Numbered from the stretch's first letter, positions 51,685 to 63,304 are shown. The stretch: DNA of 64,000 bases from Phascolarctos cinereus (GCF_002099425.1 NW_018344001.1:6911501-6975500); one strand, 5' to 3'. The notes: generated by a model from the letters alone, not told the origin. Numbers and translations: made by a program.

Positions 51685-51928
51685 GTGGAGATGTCAAAAA
51701 CACAGTTCTTGGGCCATATTGTGGTTCTCTTCCCATGACTTCTAAGTGCAGCCTGAACCAGATTAAAACGTAATTGAGAAATGTTTAACAAAATAAATAA
51801 AAATGTAATAAAGCAGAAATAATGTTAACATATGGCTTTCTAAGTCGGTATGAATCTGGAAGAGATCCTTATGTATGGTTTAGGGTCCCCCATTTGTATC
51901 TGAGTTTGTCACCACTGGTTTAATGGAC
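51685..51928 (-). mobile_element. Non-autonomous hAT-type DNA transposon, minus strand
   Basis: Reverse-orientation copy of the element at 6771-6988: 'tgaaccagattaaaacgtaa', 'aaaataaataaaaatgtaat' and the right end 'gagtttgtcaccactgg'. The left end 'gagatgtcaaaa' gives imperfect terminal inverted repeats. Confidence 0.72.
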
Positions 51929-51931
51929 TTA

Positions 51932-52300
51932 TGGCTTCAATAATGTGGAAACAACTTCCATTGTTCAAAAAACAACTTGTCCATGACTTCCAATCTCAGG
52001 CAATACTTGCCTTCAGCGGATCAACTAAATGCCTTCCTCTACTGTTATTTTTTTGGGGGGGATGGGGGAATCCATGTTTTACTGAGAACTTTGTAACACC
52101 TAAGTTGTGCATCTATTATCACTCATTCTTGGTTCATGGCTGACTCATCCCCTTTTTCCTGTTATGTATTCTTGACGATGTCCTCTCTTCCACTTCCTAA
52201 GCAGAAGTCATGGTGAAATGGATGAAAATGCAAAGGGACTCTCCATCCCATGCAGTCTCCTTCCACTTCCATTTTGTAAGTGTGAAAGTGGAACAGGTAG
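51932..52300. other. No recognised feature
   Basis: Unique sequence with a T/G-rich patch near 52045-52065. Confidence 0.3.
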
Positions 52301-52307
52301 AAGGTAC

Positions 52308-52475
52308 TAAGAATCATAGACTCACAGACTTGTTTGAAAGGTCATTAGGGACAATCACGTTAAGGTACTTGTCTAGAGTCACACAGTTAATAAGTGTCAA
52401 GAAAGGATTTGAACCCAGGTCTTCTTAACTCCAGGTTTTTATCTAATGCTGTATTCACTATGCCATATTGATTCT
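52308..52475 (-). mobile_element. CORE-SINE with L3-like tail, minus strand
   Basis: 'aatcatagactcacagactt', 'ttaaggtacttgtctagagt' and 'ggatttgaacccaggtcttc'. Confidence 0.75.
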
Positions 52476-52529
52476 TACATGATTCTTAGACTGTCTGCAA
52501 ACACAAATAAAAATATACCTTTTTTAAGC

Positions 52530-52645
52530 CAAACAACAAACTTTTATTAAGCACCTACAATGTGAAAGAAATTGTTATAGACTGACATTTCAAAGCAAAA
52601 ATTAAACAACCTTGCCCTCAAGAAGCTTATATTCTTTAGGAATTC
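52530..52645 (-). mobile_element. L2 LINE 3' end, minus strand
   Basis: 'aacttttattaagcacctac' and 'ttgccctcaagaagcttata'. Confidence 0.75.
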
Positions 52646-52859
52646 CACTGAAACTACCAAGCATGTTTCTAAAAACGCCCCCATTATTATTTCTAAGAGG
52701 AGAAGCCTGAGACCCTATAGGAAGATACATCCCAGATTATAGTGTTATCGTCATAAATAGAAACCACACCACAGGAAAACTTCCTAAATGTACCCTAAGC
52801 ATGTCTGTGTTACCCGAGATCTTTTTTTCCTTTATTATGAATAATTATGAATATTATGA

Positions 52860-53100
52860 GTAATAATAATAGCTAACATATATGTATAGGAGTCTTTAAG
52901 TTTTAAAAAAGTATTTTACATATACTTAGTCATCACAACTACCTGGTAGGTGTTTGTTATTATCCCCATTTTAAAATGAAAAAACTGAGGCCCCAAGAAG
53001 TTTTGGGTGAACAGCTAAGGTCATCTAGATGGTGTCTGAGGCAGGGTTTTAATTTGTCTATCCGACTCCAAGCATAAGGCTCTATCCATTATGCCATAAA
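52860..53100 (-). mobile_element. Full-length MIR-like CORE-SINE, minus strand
   Basis: 'aataatagctaacatatatg', 'ttattatccccattttaaaa' and 'ggctctatccattatgccat' give tail, core and head. Confidence 0.8.
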
Positions 53101-53104
53101 CTCA

Positions 53105-53760
53105 AAAATTCTAACAAATTATAAATTCCATTTTTAATATAAATCATCTAATTTTATGAAGCAAATAAAAAAGTAATTTGTCGTACTTTAAGTGTTTAGC
53201 AGTTCTGAATGTGTTGTATAATGCTACAAAAAACGCTTATTTTCTATCCTGAATCTCCCATTCATGGAGAATGATTGTCTTACTTTAACCTTCTTAATAT
53301 CTTCTGTTAACAATATTTCTTAGTCTTCAGAAAGTGTGAAGTAAGGGAAAGAAATCAACGAGAAACATAATTATACCAAGCAGCTGAGAGGTCGACCTAC
53401 ATTGATATGAGTTATCACTCATCATCCAAATGAAATTTTATTTTCTGAACTTCATTGGTATTCTCCAGATGAGCCCCTTTCCTGCCCATGATCACCAAGT
53501 AGGAGGTGTGATTCACAGAAATAGCAGTTCCTTCTCATAAAATGCACCCATTGAATAAAATCTGAAATCTCCAGAAGATCTAAATGGATAGAAACTAGAA
53601 TATCTAAGTAGACTGAGAATGAGTTGCTTTCAATTTCCAGGTGAGAATTCTAAAACTTATCCCAGGAATCAGAGCCAGGCTCCACTAAAGAAAGAATACC
53701 TATTCAAATCAGCCAACAGTCAACAGTCCAGAACCAATAACAATAATTCATTGCCCTCCA
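53105..53760. other. No recognised feature
   Basis: AT-rich unique sequence. Confidence 0.35.
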
Positions 53761-53764
53761 ACTT

Positions 53765-53845
53765 CATATGAAGTTAAGCCAACAAGCATTTATTTCAAGA
53801 CTAATTCTGTGCCAGGCACCATACTAAGAGCTTCATCCTTAAAAA
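53765..53845 (-). mobile_element. L2 LINE 3' terminus, minus strand
   Basis: 'aagccaacaagcatttattt' and 'ttctgtgccaggcaccatac'. Confidence 0.65.
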
Positions 53846-53934
53846 AACAGTAATTATATGAAAGCGCAAAGTAGCCATGAGCATCCAGGTCAACTAAATT
53901 AAGCATATCAGAAATATTCCCATCACTAGGACAT

Positions 53935-54072
53935 GTAAATGTTTAGTTGTACATTGCACTGGCTAGGCACAGGGATGATCTTTTTACCTTTATCTGTATT
54001 CCCAGCCCAGCCCTTAGTACAGTACCTAGCACACAGTAGATGCTTAATAAATGTTTATTGACTGATTGATGA
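53935..54072 (+). mobile_element. L2 LINE 3' end
   Basis: 'cagtacctagcacacagtag' and 'atgcttaataaatgtttatt', with a terminal TGAC/TGAT run. Confidence 0.82.
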
Positions 54073-54264
54073 TATGAAATAATATCTTGCCTTGCAAATA
54101 ATCTCAGCCAACATCAGGTCCCAAGAATGCCAATAATGCTAAATTCAACAATGACCAAATTGAAGAGCTCTCTTGAAAAATAATGATACCTATTACACAG
54201 AGATATCAACAAAAGTCTCTAACTCCATTTCATGTAATACCCTCTAATCTAAAGCGATTTAGAA

Positions 54265-54400
54265 GTCCTAGAAATCAGGGCCATTGAACTAAAAAGGACA
54301 TTGGGAAAACGCCTAGTCCAATGTTGACATTAAAAAAAAATGAGGAAACTGGAGTCCAGAAGAATTATGTGTATTATCAAGTTAGTTAATGACAAACAAA
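54265..54400 (-). mobile_element. CORE-SINE with L3-like tail, minus strand
   Basis: 'catttgaactaaaaaggaca'-like tail sequence at 54284 and 'aatgaggaaactggagtcca' core. The head is missing. Confidence 0.58.
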
Positions 54401-54439
54401 AATATTCATTATGTTATGTTGTATATCGTATCATATCAT

Positions 54440-54857
54440 ATCAATCAGAAGGGACCTTAGGGGCCATCTAACCCGACTCATATATAAACAAAAATGTATG
54501 ACATAATGCCACCTCAACTTCCTACCCCTCGAACCCCCTGCCCCTCCAATCTCTACCCAGCAATGGTCAAACAGCTTTTATGAAGACCTCACATGAGAGG
54601 AAAATTCGTAGCTCCTGAGGTAGCCCACTCCCTTGGGGATAACTCTTTGTTGTTAGGAAGCTTCTCCTGACATCAAGCTTAAATCCTGCCCCTCCCCCCC
54701 ACACCCCCACACCTACAATGCTCCTAGGGGCCAAGTAGCACAAGGCTAATAATCCCTATTTCCCATCACAGTCTTTCAGATACTTGAAAACAGCTCTGGT
54801 GCCCCATGTGCATGAACCCCCCCAACACACAACCACAACCACACACACACACACACA

Positions 54858-54906
<49 letters not shown>

Positions 54907-54935
54907 CTTCTCTTGATGGCTCGAATCCAAGTCTC
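54440..54935 (-). mobile_element. CR1/L3-type LINE 3' end, minus strand, with (CA)n expansion
   Basis: 'cagaagggaccttaggggcc', 'tagctcctgaggtagcccac', 'ttgttgttaggaagcttctc' and 'cagatacttgaaaacagctc' follow reversed L3 order over about 400 bases. After the (CA)n tract the L3 resumes with 'gagtcttctcttgatggctc'. Confidence 0.8.
54837..54902. repeat. (CA)n microsatellite inside L3
   Basis: About 65 bases of CA repeats with one interruption. Confidence 0.95.
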
Positions 54936-55079
54936 TTGACTCCTAGTTTCTTGCTCTTTCCTTTTGTTTAATAAATCCTCAGGAAGCCCTGAAAACATGC
55001 ACTCATTGTTTTAAGAATGAAAACCGTAAATCAGAGAATCTGGGATCCATTATATATCATGTGATTTTGTTATTTGATA

Positions 55080-55106
55080 ATAATGATGATGATGATGATG
55101 ATGATA
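55080..55106. repeat. (GAT)n microsatellite at a SINE tail
   Basis: Nine GAT/ATG units at the end of the CORE-SINE that follows, typical growth from its TAATAATA tail. Confidence 0.9.
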
Positions 55107-55352
55107 GTTACCATGTATATAATGCTTACCACGTGCCAGGCATTGTGCTAAATACATTACAACTATTATCTCACTTGACCCTCACAACAACTTTGGGAAA
55201 TAGGGGCTATTATTGTCCCCATTGTACGGATGAGGAAACTGAGGCAAGTACAGGTTAAATGATTTTCTCAGAGTCATACAGTGAGTCCACATGAAATCTA
55301 GTCTGAGGCCACATTTGAACTCACGTCTTCTGACTCCAGACCTGATACTCTG
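55107..55352 (-). mobile_element. Full-length MIR-like CORE-SINE, minus strand
   Basis: 'cacgtgccaggcattgtgct', 'ggatgaggaaactgaggcaa', 'gaggccacatttgaactcac' and 'ccagacctgatactctgttg'. Confidence 0.86.
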
Positions 55353-55359
55353 TTGCTCT

Positions 55360-56108
55360 GTTACTTTATATGCTATCCTATCCTGTCCTATTATACCAGT
55401 GTGCATGTGTGTGTATCCATTTAATTTGTTTCCTTTGTGATACTATGCATTTATTTTGTGCATTTAACATTGTTCTGAGAAGGCTTCCCCAGACTGTCCA
55501 AGGGGTCACTGAGAGACAATGAAAGAGTTAAGAACCCTTGCCCAAGAGAAGCCTACCTCAGCCACCTGCCTCCCCTGCAGCTGGACATTCTCTAGCCTAA
55601 TCAGTCGCATCAGTACAGAAAACTCCAGAATCTTCTTTCTCATACAGGTCACAAAGAAGGAAATGACAGAAAAGGGTGGCAGCTTTTGGAAGATTGCAAC
55701 AAATATCACACCACCTTCTTCCCTCTGAATTCTACCAAGTGCTTATCATTCTCTTTTCCGTCAGTTTTGAACCAAGAATACAAGACAAACGGCAACACTC
55801 TCCTCATTTAAAAACAAAATTGCTAGCAATTGTCAGCAGGCCTGATACACCTCTAACCCCTCCACCACCCCCTGCGATATTTTAATGAGGTGAAATCATT
55901 TTAACGAGACTTTCAACATTAAAAGAAGTCTTAAAGGGGAAAAGAGGGCTGTCCAAAAGGAGCGGCCAGAAACCATACCATATCAGCCAAAGGGAGAAAT
56001 CAGAATGGCCAGACAACCCAATTACCTCCTTGTGGAGCAGAGTGTGATCGAGCTATTGGCTTCTGAGAATATCTCTGACCTTTTTTAGCTATCTAGTGGT
56101 GGCGGAGG
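55360..56108. other. No recognised feature
   Basis: Unique sequence. Antiparallel ORFs of 67-69 codons around 55506-55885 have no known domain. Confidence 0.35.
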
Positions 56109-56111
56109 CTC

Positions 56112-56308
56112 TCTGCAAGGCACAGTGGAAAGGGCGTGAGTCTGCTGACCTGAGTTCACCTCCCAGTTCTGTCTTTTGGGACAGAACGTATGACCTTGGA
56201 CAAGTCACTTCATCTGTCTGGGTTTCAGTTGTCTCAATTGTAAAATGAATGGGTTGAACCAGATGACCTCTTCTGTCCCTTTCAGATTTAAATTTGTGAT
56301 CCTCTGAC
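56112..56308 (+). mobile_element. CORE-SINE with L3-like tail
   Basis: 'ggcacagtggaaagggcgtg', 'ggacaagtcacttcatctgt', 'caattgtaaaatgaatgggt' and 'aaatttgtgatcctctga'. Confidence 0.82.
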
Positions 56309-56311
56309 CTC

Positions 56312-56830
56312 CTTTCAATCCAGATGTATCCAGCCCTACAGCAATGTGAAATCTCCCCTCAACCTCCAACACCTTGGGGCCCATGGCAGCCACCCCATTA
56401 GTGGTTCACTGGTTGTGGAGAGGATCCATCACAGAGTTCAGACTGAAGAGGGATTGCTTACAGATGGAAAGGTCTTCCAGAGGCTCATGTTTGCAAAGAA
56501 CCTCGTACTAGTAACTTCAAACTCCCAAGCATCATGATGACACTCCTGACAGCGGGGATCTGCACTTGCCACCAACTACGGCTCTGCGTGGCTCTAATCC
56601 ATCAACACTTTCATCATGCCCAGCCAGGATAAATTCATCCTCACAAAACGCATCATCACATAGATGGCTTCAGCTTTGGTAATCACATTTCATCAGTATC
56701 CTCAGTGGCTTCTGAAGCTCTGATCAGAGGGCTGAAAAGCAGAGCAAAAGTCTCTTCCTATAGCCTCCATTAGAGAGGGCTCAGAACCCTAGCTATCTCC
56801 TCATTTACCACCAGCTGTTCTGGTTGGTTT
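56312..56830. other. No recognised feature
   Basis: Unique sequence. No repeat or exon supported. Confidence 0.35.
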
Positions 56831-56834
56831 CAAC

Positions 56835-57048
56835 TCTATCATCTTTATCATACCCCAGCTGAGTACACTCTGACACTCCCCCCAGCTCAGCCTCCCTTTT
56901 CAGCTTCCTTTCATGCATTGTCTTCCTTTATTCGATTATAAGTTCCTCGAAGGCAGGGACTGTCTTTCTTTTACTTATTTGTATCCTCAGCAGTGAGCAC
57001 AGTGCCTAGCACGTAGTAGCTGCTTAATAAATGTTCATCATATCATAC
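56835..57048 (+). mobile_element. L2 LINE 3' end
   Basis: 'cgattataagttcctcgaag', 'gcagggactgtctttctttt', 'gtgcctagcacgtagtagct' and 'gcttaataaatgttcatc'. Confidence 0.87.
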
Positions 57049-57189
57049 TGTATTACATTCTGAGTGAGATCCATAACTGCTCAAAAGAGTTTGGCCTATC
57101 CACACAGGAAAAATCAAATGGATGAAAAATGGCTATTGTCCAGATTATAACATGTGGTCCTATAGACATATTCATGCATTGTGATGAAA

Positions 57190-57403
57190 GAGTTCTATAG
57201 GTTGTTCTTCTATGTATAAATATACTGATGTGTATCTGTGATAGATATGTATGATGTGATAAATATCCTGATGGCTGAGCTCTAGAAAAGCTTATCTATA
57301 CACAGATAAATACATACTGATAAATTGAGCCTATAAGTTGTCTATACACTGATAGATACATATATAGACACACAGATAAATGAGCTCTATAGATTGCTCA
57401 TTT

Positions 57404-57447
<44 letters not shown>
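57190..57447. repeat. Degenerate AT-rich tandem array ending in (GATA)n
   Basis: Four diverged units begin with gag[t/c]tct-type starts at 57190, 57277, 57327 and 57382 (spacing 87, 50, 55). Shared words are 'ctatacac', 'gataaat' and 'agatacata'. A perfect (GATA)n run of about 10 units ends it at 57408-57447. Confidence 0.65.
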
Positions 57448-57448
<1 letters not shown>

Positions 57449-57449
57449 C

Positions 57450-59120
57450 TTTGACAGACACTGCAATATATTGGGTCCAGAATTAAACAATAAAAGGAGA
57501 GTTATTTTCAGGATATTACCTATTTCTTTTAAAGACCCAAAATGTCTTCCAGTAACAAAGTCCATCTTTTCAACACTAAAATCTACCTATATAGTATGGC
57601 TATAAATCATGAAACATTACAAATGCCAGAGAACTAAACATTATTTTCACTCAGAGGGCAATGGAGAAGGTCACAAGTAGACTACAACATATAACAAATA
57701 ACCAAAATGAAGGATATAATCAAAGAAATGCAGGATCACAGGAGAATGTGGGTTGTTCACATAGTTCCAGTTATGTGTAACAAGTGGATAGCCTGTGAGT
57801 TCCATGTTAACCTCAAGAGAAAGTAAAGAAGAATCCTGGCACATTAGGTGGGCCCCTTGTGGAAATAAACATGGACAGAAGTCAGATGAGGATGGACAGG
57901 TATGGACAGGTTGCAATCTGAATCATGAGAAGGACCATCTACATCGATAAGACCTCAGAGGCATTAGAGATAAGTACTTATTCAGTAGGGAGTAACTGAC
58001 TATGGCGTGGATAAACCAACACGACCTTATTGTGAGAGGCACAGGGAAAGATTATGTTGAGGCTCCTTTCTGAAGCTGGCAGAACCAAAGGTCCAAATAT
58101 CCAGAGCACACCATTTCTCTCAAGTTTAGTCTTTCCATATCAACAATGAAGAGAGGGCTTAACCAATTTCCCAGGGATGCCAGCAGCAAAACATACCCTT
58201 ATTTTTCAAATGCTTTTAAGGCAATTATAAGGAAAATATCACATGTGCCGATTTTGTTTAGATCAGTGGTCTCAAGCAAAATTTCATGTTTGTTTTCAGT
58301 TAATAGCTTTCATCAATTGGCATTGCTTTCCTCATCCAAACTTCTATACTTTATACGGGTCTTAAATAGACACCAATTGCTTCTGTTATATTCAGGTGAG
58401 CACAGCTCCAGCATAAAAGAAAAGCTGTGTAAATTTATGTTCTGATTAAGGAAGATTTGTTCATCTGATTACATATTCATCTGAAGAATGGGACAAAGGA
58501 CTACATAATATGCCTCAGGGAGCCAATTTAGTTCCTGATATAAATGTTCTTGGCAGTAGGAGGACAGCCTCCCAATGATATTCACTACCTTCCTTTTAAA
58601 ATATTATTCATAGAAATTTTTAATGCTATCCACTGCTTTTAGGCAGGTGAATGGTTGGTCACCGTGACCAATCTGTCCAAATGTGAGCCAAAAGGGACCA
58701 GAGAGACTGAAAACAGAGCCTTTATTGGCCATGTGTAAACACAGCTAGAGATGTTGACCTCTGCCTTGAATCTGGCTTCTTAAAAATTCTTGGAGATTGA
58801 TTTGCATCACCAAATCCTCACTATCTTAATCAGTATACATCTCTGAAAACACTCTGGTAAGTAGTTAACTCAACTTTTGAACTCTTGTATCTGCAATGGC
58901 TACGGATGGTGTCAGTGCTCTCCTTCAGGTGAACACAATTACAAAATCACTCAGGAGCCACATAAGAAGACTCTCAAGCCAGGGCCAGAGTCAAGTTGCT
59001 GGGCTTTGTAAACTCCTGAATTTTGTTCTCAAGGCACTGACAGCATCTGTGACAAGGTGATATTTCAGGAAAGCAGGAAAATTTTAAGTCATTAATTAGC
59101 AGGTCCCTTAAAATCGATCA
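57450..59120. other. No recognised feature
   Basis: About 1.7 kb of unique, AT-rich sequence. A 99-codon plus ORF (58146-58445) and an 81-codon minus ORF (57671-57916) show no recognisable domain or splice context. Confidence 0.4.
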
Positions 59121-59124
59121 TCCA

Positions 59125-59455
59125 TTCTTCTGAGTTCTAATCTCAAATTTCTGCTACTCACTTCCTGGGCAACTATGGTCAAAAGACTCATAGATTTGGA
59201 GCTACCAGAGCCATGGGATGCCTCTATTCTAGCCCCCTTAAGCAAAGATGAGAAACCTGAGGCCAGGAAGAGTTTGTTGAACTGATGACACAGGGAAGAA
59301 GGGTCAGAGGCCAGATTTGAAACTATCAACACATCGACCACAAATTCAGGACTCTGTTGTACAGCCTTCCAAGTCATTTCCCCTCTCTGGGCTTCAATTT
59401 CCTCATCTGTAAAATGGGAGAAGGAAAGTTAGACCACACTGTTGCAGCTATGGTG
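59125..59455 (+). mobile_element. MIR-like CORE-SINE opened by another CORE-SINE
   Basis: The left part 'gttctaatctcaaatttctg' to 'ctgggcaactatggtcaa' (59133-59180) and the right part 'gtcatttcccctctctgggc' plus 'cctcatctgtaaaatgggag' (59372-59418) are adjacent in an intact MIR. Confidence 0.75.
59183..59362 (-). mobile_element. CORE-SINE with L3-like tail, minus strand, inside a plus-strand MIR
   Basis: 'ctcatagatttggagctacc', 'gatgagaaacctgaggccag' and 'gaggccagatttgaaactat' are in reversed order. Confidence 0.75.
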
Positions 59456-59459
59456 CCCA

Positions 59460-60540
59460 GACATGGGATGATACTTCCATGTTCACCAGAGCACACTTAC
59501 AAGCAATGGATTATTTAAGTCTATAATTTATTGCAGGCATATCTAGGTACTGAAATCTATTCCTTGAGAAATGAGATGAAACAGGGTAGCCTTCTAAGCG
59601 GAGATTAAAGACTACAAAATAAATGAAAATAGATTTGGTAAAGTTCGTTGAATAGCTAGACATGACTTCTAACCCTAATTAATTCCATTGAGCACACCAT
59701 AGTGATAAGGGATCTTCTCAACACAGCCTATAAAGGAGACAGAGGTTATTTCTACTGAGGCTAGGCAAAACAGATTGTCAAAATTAATCCCTCCCTTACG
59801 TCATCATTTCCATGTGTAAGAGGGGCCACCTCTGGGAATGCACAAGGCTCTTCATCCTGGCTACTGATTGTGAGTCAATGTTGAACAGCTTGGCACTTTG
59901 AGATGATGAAATAGTCAGTCCCCTCACTGGCTACTGAGCAGGAAGAGCTGATGACTCATTGGTCATTTAGAAGTTATTTAGAACCCAACCTCAATCCTCC
60001 TCCCTGCCAGCTGTGGATTGTTTCAGGATTAATCTGAGCCACTTTCCATGAGTTCTGGGGGAGGGGCAGGATGGTCTATCCCCAGTCCAGCTGCCAAGGG
60101 GCCATGAGCACATGGCAGATCCTTGTTTTGTTCTTTCCTGATGTAAGGGGATTGCATATATTTTTCCTGTGGTTTCAAGAAGTCCTGAATGCTCTTGGTT
60201 GGAGATGACTAGCAACCTGGAGAGATGTCCCTGGCTCCAGCACTCTGGAAGAAGACAGTCAGCAATAAGAAGATGGGTTCCAGCCCGGTTCGTTTTGCCA
60301 AAAGACACGTGCCAAGAGTTATATGGACAGTCAAGAACTGAGGCAGAATATAACAATTCCTACTCAACAACTCCAAAAACTGTCTTATGTTCTGGTGTGG
60401 TTTAAATATCAATCTCCAGGAAGAAGATAACTGCAGTTATAAATTAAGTTACTGAATTTTGCTTTAAGTAGTTTTGTCTATGCAATCAGATAACACAGTA
60501 TCCCTAAGTCTTAGTTCATGTTTATGCTTATTAAAGCCAT
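59460..60540. other. No recognised feature
   Basis: About 1.1 kb unique. A 121-codon minus ORF (59991-60356) overlaps a 78-codon plus ORF; neither shows a known domain or homolog-like motif. Confidence 0.4.
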
Positions 60541-60543
60541 GAT

Positions 60544-60800
60544 AGGGCAGCTAGGTGGCACCACAGTGCATGGAGTGCCAGGCTTGGAGATGGGAAAACT
60601 CCTCTTTGTTCAAATCTGGCCTCAGACACTTATCAGCCGTGTGACCCTGGGCAAGTCATTGAACCCTGTTTGCCTCAGTTTCCTCATCTGTAAAATGAGC
60701 TGAAGGAAATGGCAAACCACTCCAGTATCTTTACCAAGAAAACCCCAAACGGCGTCATGAAGAGTTGGACACTACAAGCATCTGAACAAGAACAAAAGTT
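60544..60800 (+). mobile_element. MAR1-type CORE-SINE
   Basis: 'gggcagctaggtggcaccac', 'cctcagtttcctcatctgta', 'aaaccactccagtatcttta' and 'catgaagagttggacactac'. Full length, with a short insertion in the head. Confidence 0.92.
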
Positions 60801-60804
60801 GTAT

Positions 60805-61320
60805 AACTATGAGCCTTTTGTGTCCTTTTGAATTCCTCTTGAGTGTAGAAAATAAATACCTGCACCTATACGGGAACCATATTTTATGTTTCCTGCCTTT
60901 GGAGAGAGCCTAGATTTGAGCTACGTTCTAAGATACAGGTTGTAAACCATCCCCAGGGTGCCAGAGCTGTGGTTTACTAGCTAAATAATGTGGGAAACAG
61001 GGAGTTTAACCCTTTTCCTTACAAGATAGATTGACACAGGACTTATGCCAGGCTGGGCAGTATGCATGGGGCCAGAGCAGAGCAGTATTCTAACCAACTG
61101 GGGTCACACCTGACATTTAGTCACTAAGAAGACTAGAAAGAAAAAAAAAATAGAAGACAAAGCAAATAATTAACTTTAATCCTTTTTAAGAGTTCTTTTT
61201 ATTTTAATATGTTTCATTGATCCTTTTGGCAATTTAATGAAACCTATTCTAAAACTAATGTTTTTAAATGCCTAAAGTAAAACATATAGGATAACAAAGG
61301 AAACCAATTACACTGAGATA
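60805..61320. other. No recognised feature
   Basis: Unique sequence with an A-rich patch at 61140-61150. Confidence 0.35.
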
Positions 61321-61324
61321 TAGT

Positions 61325-61334
61325 TTATCTATCC

Positions 61335-61370
<36 letters not shown>

Positions 61371-61433
61371 CTGTCTATCTATCTGTCAATCTGTCTGTCT
61401 AACTGTCTGTCGGTCTATTTTTCAGTCTGTCTG

Positions 61434-61516
<83 letters not shown>
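61325..61516. repeat. Compound microsatellite (CTAT)n(CTGT)n(CT)n
   Basis: CTAT units 61330-61385, mixed CTGT/CTAA to 61435, then about 40 CT units 61437-61515. Confidence 0.96.
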
Positions 61517-61517
<1 letters not shown>

Positions 61518-61584
61518 CTTTAATTCACAAGCCCCAAGTCGAGAACGCTTTCTTTTAGGAGGCGAACCAAAGAGACCGTAAGAG

Positions 61585-62052
61585 AGGCAGTGCGGTACAC
61601 TGGAAGTTGTACTAGATTTGGAGTCAAAGGAACCGGGATTCAAATCCCATGTCATACTCTTACAAGCTATGTGACCTTGGAAAGTCACTTCAATTCTCTG
61701 GCCTCAGTTTCCACACATGTAAATTAAGGGAGTACTGCTAGCCAGTGGAGTAAACAGAGCACTGAGGCGGGAGTCAGAAAGATTTATCTTCCTGAGTTCT
61801 AATTTGGCCTCGGACATAAACTATCTGTGTGACCCCGGACAAGTCACTTAACCCTGTTTGTCTCAGTTTCCCCATCTGTAAAATGTGCTGGAGAAGGAAA
61901 TAGCAAACCACTCCAGTAACTTTGCCTAGAGAACCCTAAATGAGGTCACAAAGGCTCAGATATGACGGAAACAACTCAACAACCACAAGAATAAAGAGTA
62001 TGACTAAATGCCCTCTAAATGCCCTTCCAGTCCTAAATCTATAACCCTGAAA
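61585..62052 (+). mobile_element. CORE-SINE with L3-like tail, split by a MAR1-type SINE
   Basis: 'gaggcagtgcggtacactgg' to 'catgtaaattaagggagtac' (61585-61740). The expected tail 'aaatgcccttccagtcctaa' and 'tctataaccctgaaa' appears after the insertion (62007-62052). Confidence 0.82.
61741..61992 (+). mobile_element. MAR1-type CORE-SINE inserted in a CORE-SINE, with target-site duplication
   Basis: 'gagtaaacagagcactgagg', 'catctgtaaaatgtgctgga', 'caaaccactccagtaacttt' and a CAACAACC-type end. Flanks AGGGAGTACTGCTA (61727-61740) and AAAGAGTATGACTA (61993-62006) match at 10 of 14 positions. Confidence 0.86.
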
Positions 62053-62055
62053 TAG

Positions 62056-63015
62056 ACAGCAGCAAATAAATAAATAAAATGTAAAATGCCTTCTTGATAC
62101 TAGCATAACAATAAGGTCTCAGTGGGCACACTATGGCGGAAAGTCATACAAGCTCCATGACTCCCCAAGGGTGGGGATGAAGATAAATCCAGAAGCAGAA
62201 TGGCTTAAGAAACTACTAGGGATAACTCAGCAGGGGAATGCTTTCCCTTCAGAGCCATCAGCACTAAGGACAGAGCAAGAGTTATAATGCAAGGATACAG
62301 TCCCAAGTTCTATCTCTCTCTCTCTCTTTTTTTTTTCCAAATCAGAAAAGACAGCATTATGTGCAGTAGCCCAGAATATGTATATATGTGTGTTGTTAAT
62401 GGAGCCACACAGCACAACAACCCAGTGGTGATACAAATTGTGCCTTTCCATGCAGCACAATATGCATGTTTTCAGGTCGTCAATGCCTTCACCCAGCAGA
62501 AATAATTGGTGAGAAATGTTGGTACAGTCAGACTGACACAGATTCCCAATAAGCAGCAACAAAAAAAGTCACACTCAGCTTTCTCTCAGAAATGTGCTGG
62601 CCACATTCTGGGGCTGGGTATAGAGAGAGGTTTTAAGAAGAAATCAAGGTGGATTTATGGAACAGCGTGGGGAAAGTGAGGGAGGGGAGGAAACTCTCTG
62701 AATGCCAGAATGAAATAGAAGGGGAACATAATGTAAAGATCCCCCGATTCATCATCAGTACTTCAGAGTTGAACCGAGCTCAGCTTTAACTATATAAATG
62801 CAACATCCCAGCATAACTAGACTGAGAACCATAGACAAGAAGCACACAAGGTCTACAGTCTCCCCAGAGAAATGATGAAGATAATGTGGTAGAAATAGGC
62901 AACTAGCCATGGGCATAGAAATGCTCCTAATCAGGACACATCCATCATAGACACATGGGAAACAGTTCTAAAATCATAGGAAGGTCCCACTGACCTGAGC
63001 CCAATGACTCACACA
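62056..63015. other. No recognised feature
   Basis: Unique sequence with a CT/T-rich patch at 62313-62338. A 111-codon minus ORF (62227-62562) has no domain I recognise. Confidence 0.4.
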
Positions 63016-63019
63016 TGCA

Positions 63020-63085
63020 ATAGCTTATCATAGAGCTTGGTACACAGTAGATGCTCAGTAAATGCTCAATAAATGGTTGGCCAGA
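63020..63085 (+). mobile_element. L2 LINE 3' terminus
   Basis: 'gcttggtacacagtagatgc' and 'gctcaataaatggttggc'. Confidence 0.7.
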
Positions 63086-63304
63086 ACCAGAGTTTTCCAT
63101 TGCACTGTACAGACTTCCAAAGGCAAGACCTTCCCAGTGGATATTCTGTGTTTTCCCATGGGTTGATTGAGACCACCTCTATGTTTATGGAAGAGAATGC
63201 CTAATCCTATGAGAATGAGAATGACAGTGGTCTGCACGGACAAGGAATAAGAATAAAATTCTAAAGAAAAGCCAAGTAACTTGCATTCAGAGCAACTCTC
63301 TGAC

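Noticed and set aside
54760-54935. C-rich and CA-rich stretch considered as a CpG or promoter region
   Set aside because: It has few CpG and is a CA expansion within an L3 LINE 3' end.
57408-57447. Regular short repeats considered as a CRISPR array
   Set aside because: Simple GATA microsatellite without spacers, in an animal genome.
59991-60356. 121-codon minus ORF in unique sequence
   Set aside because: No domain, overlapping ORF on the other strand, and no splice or promoter context. Not called as a gene.
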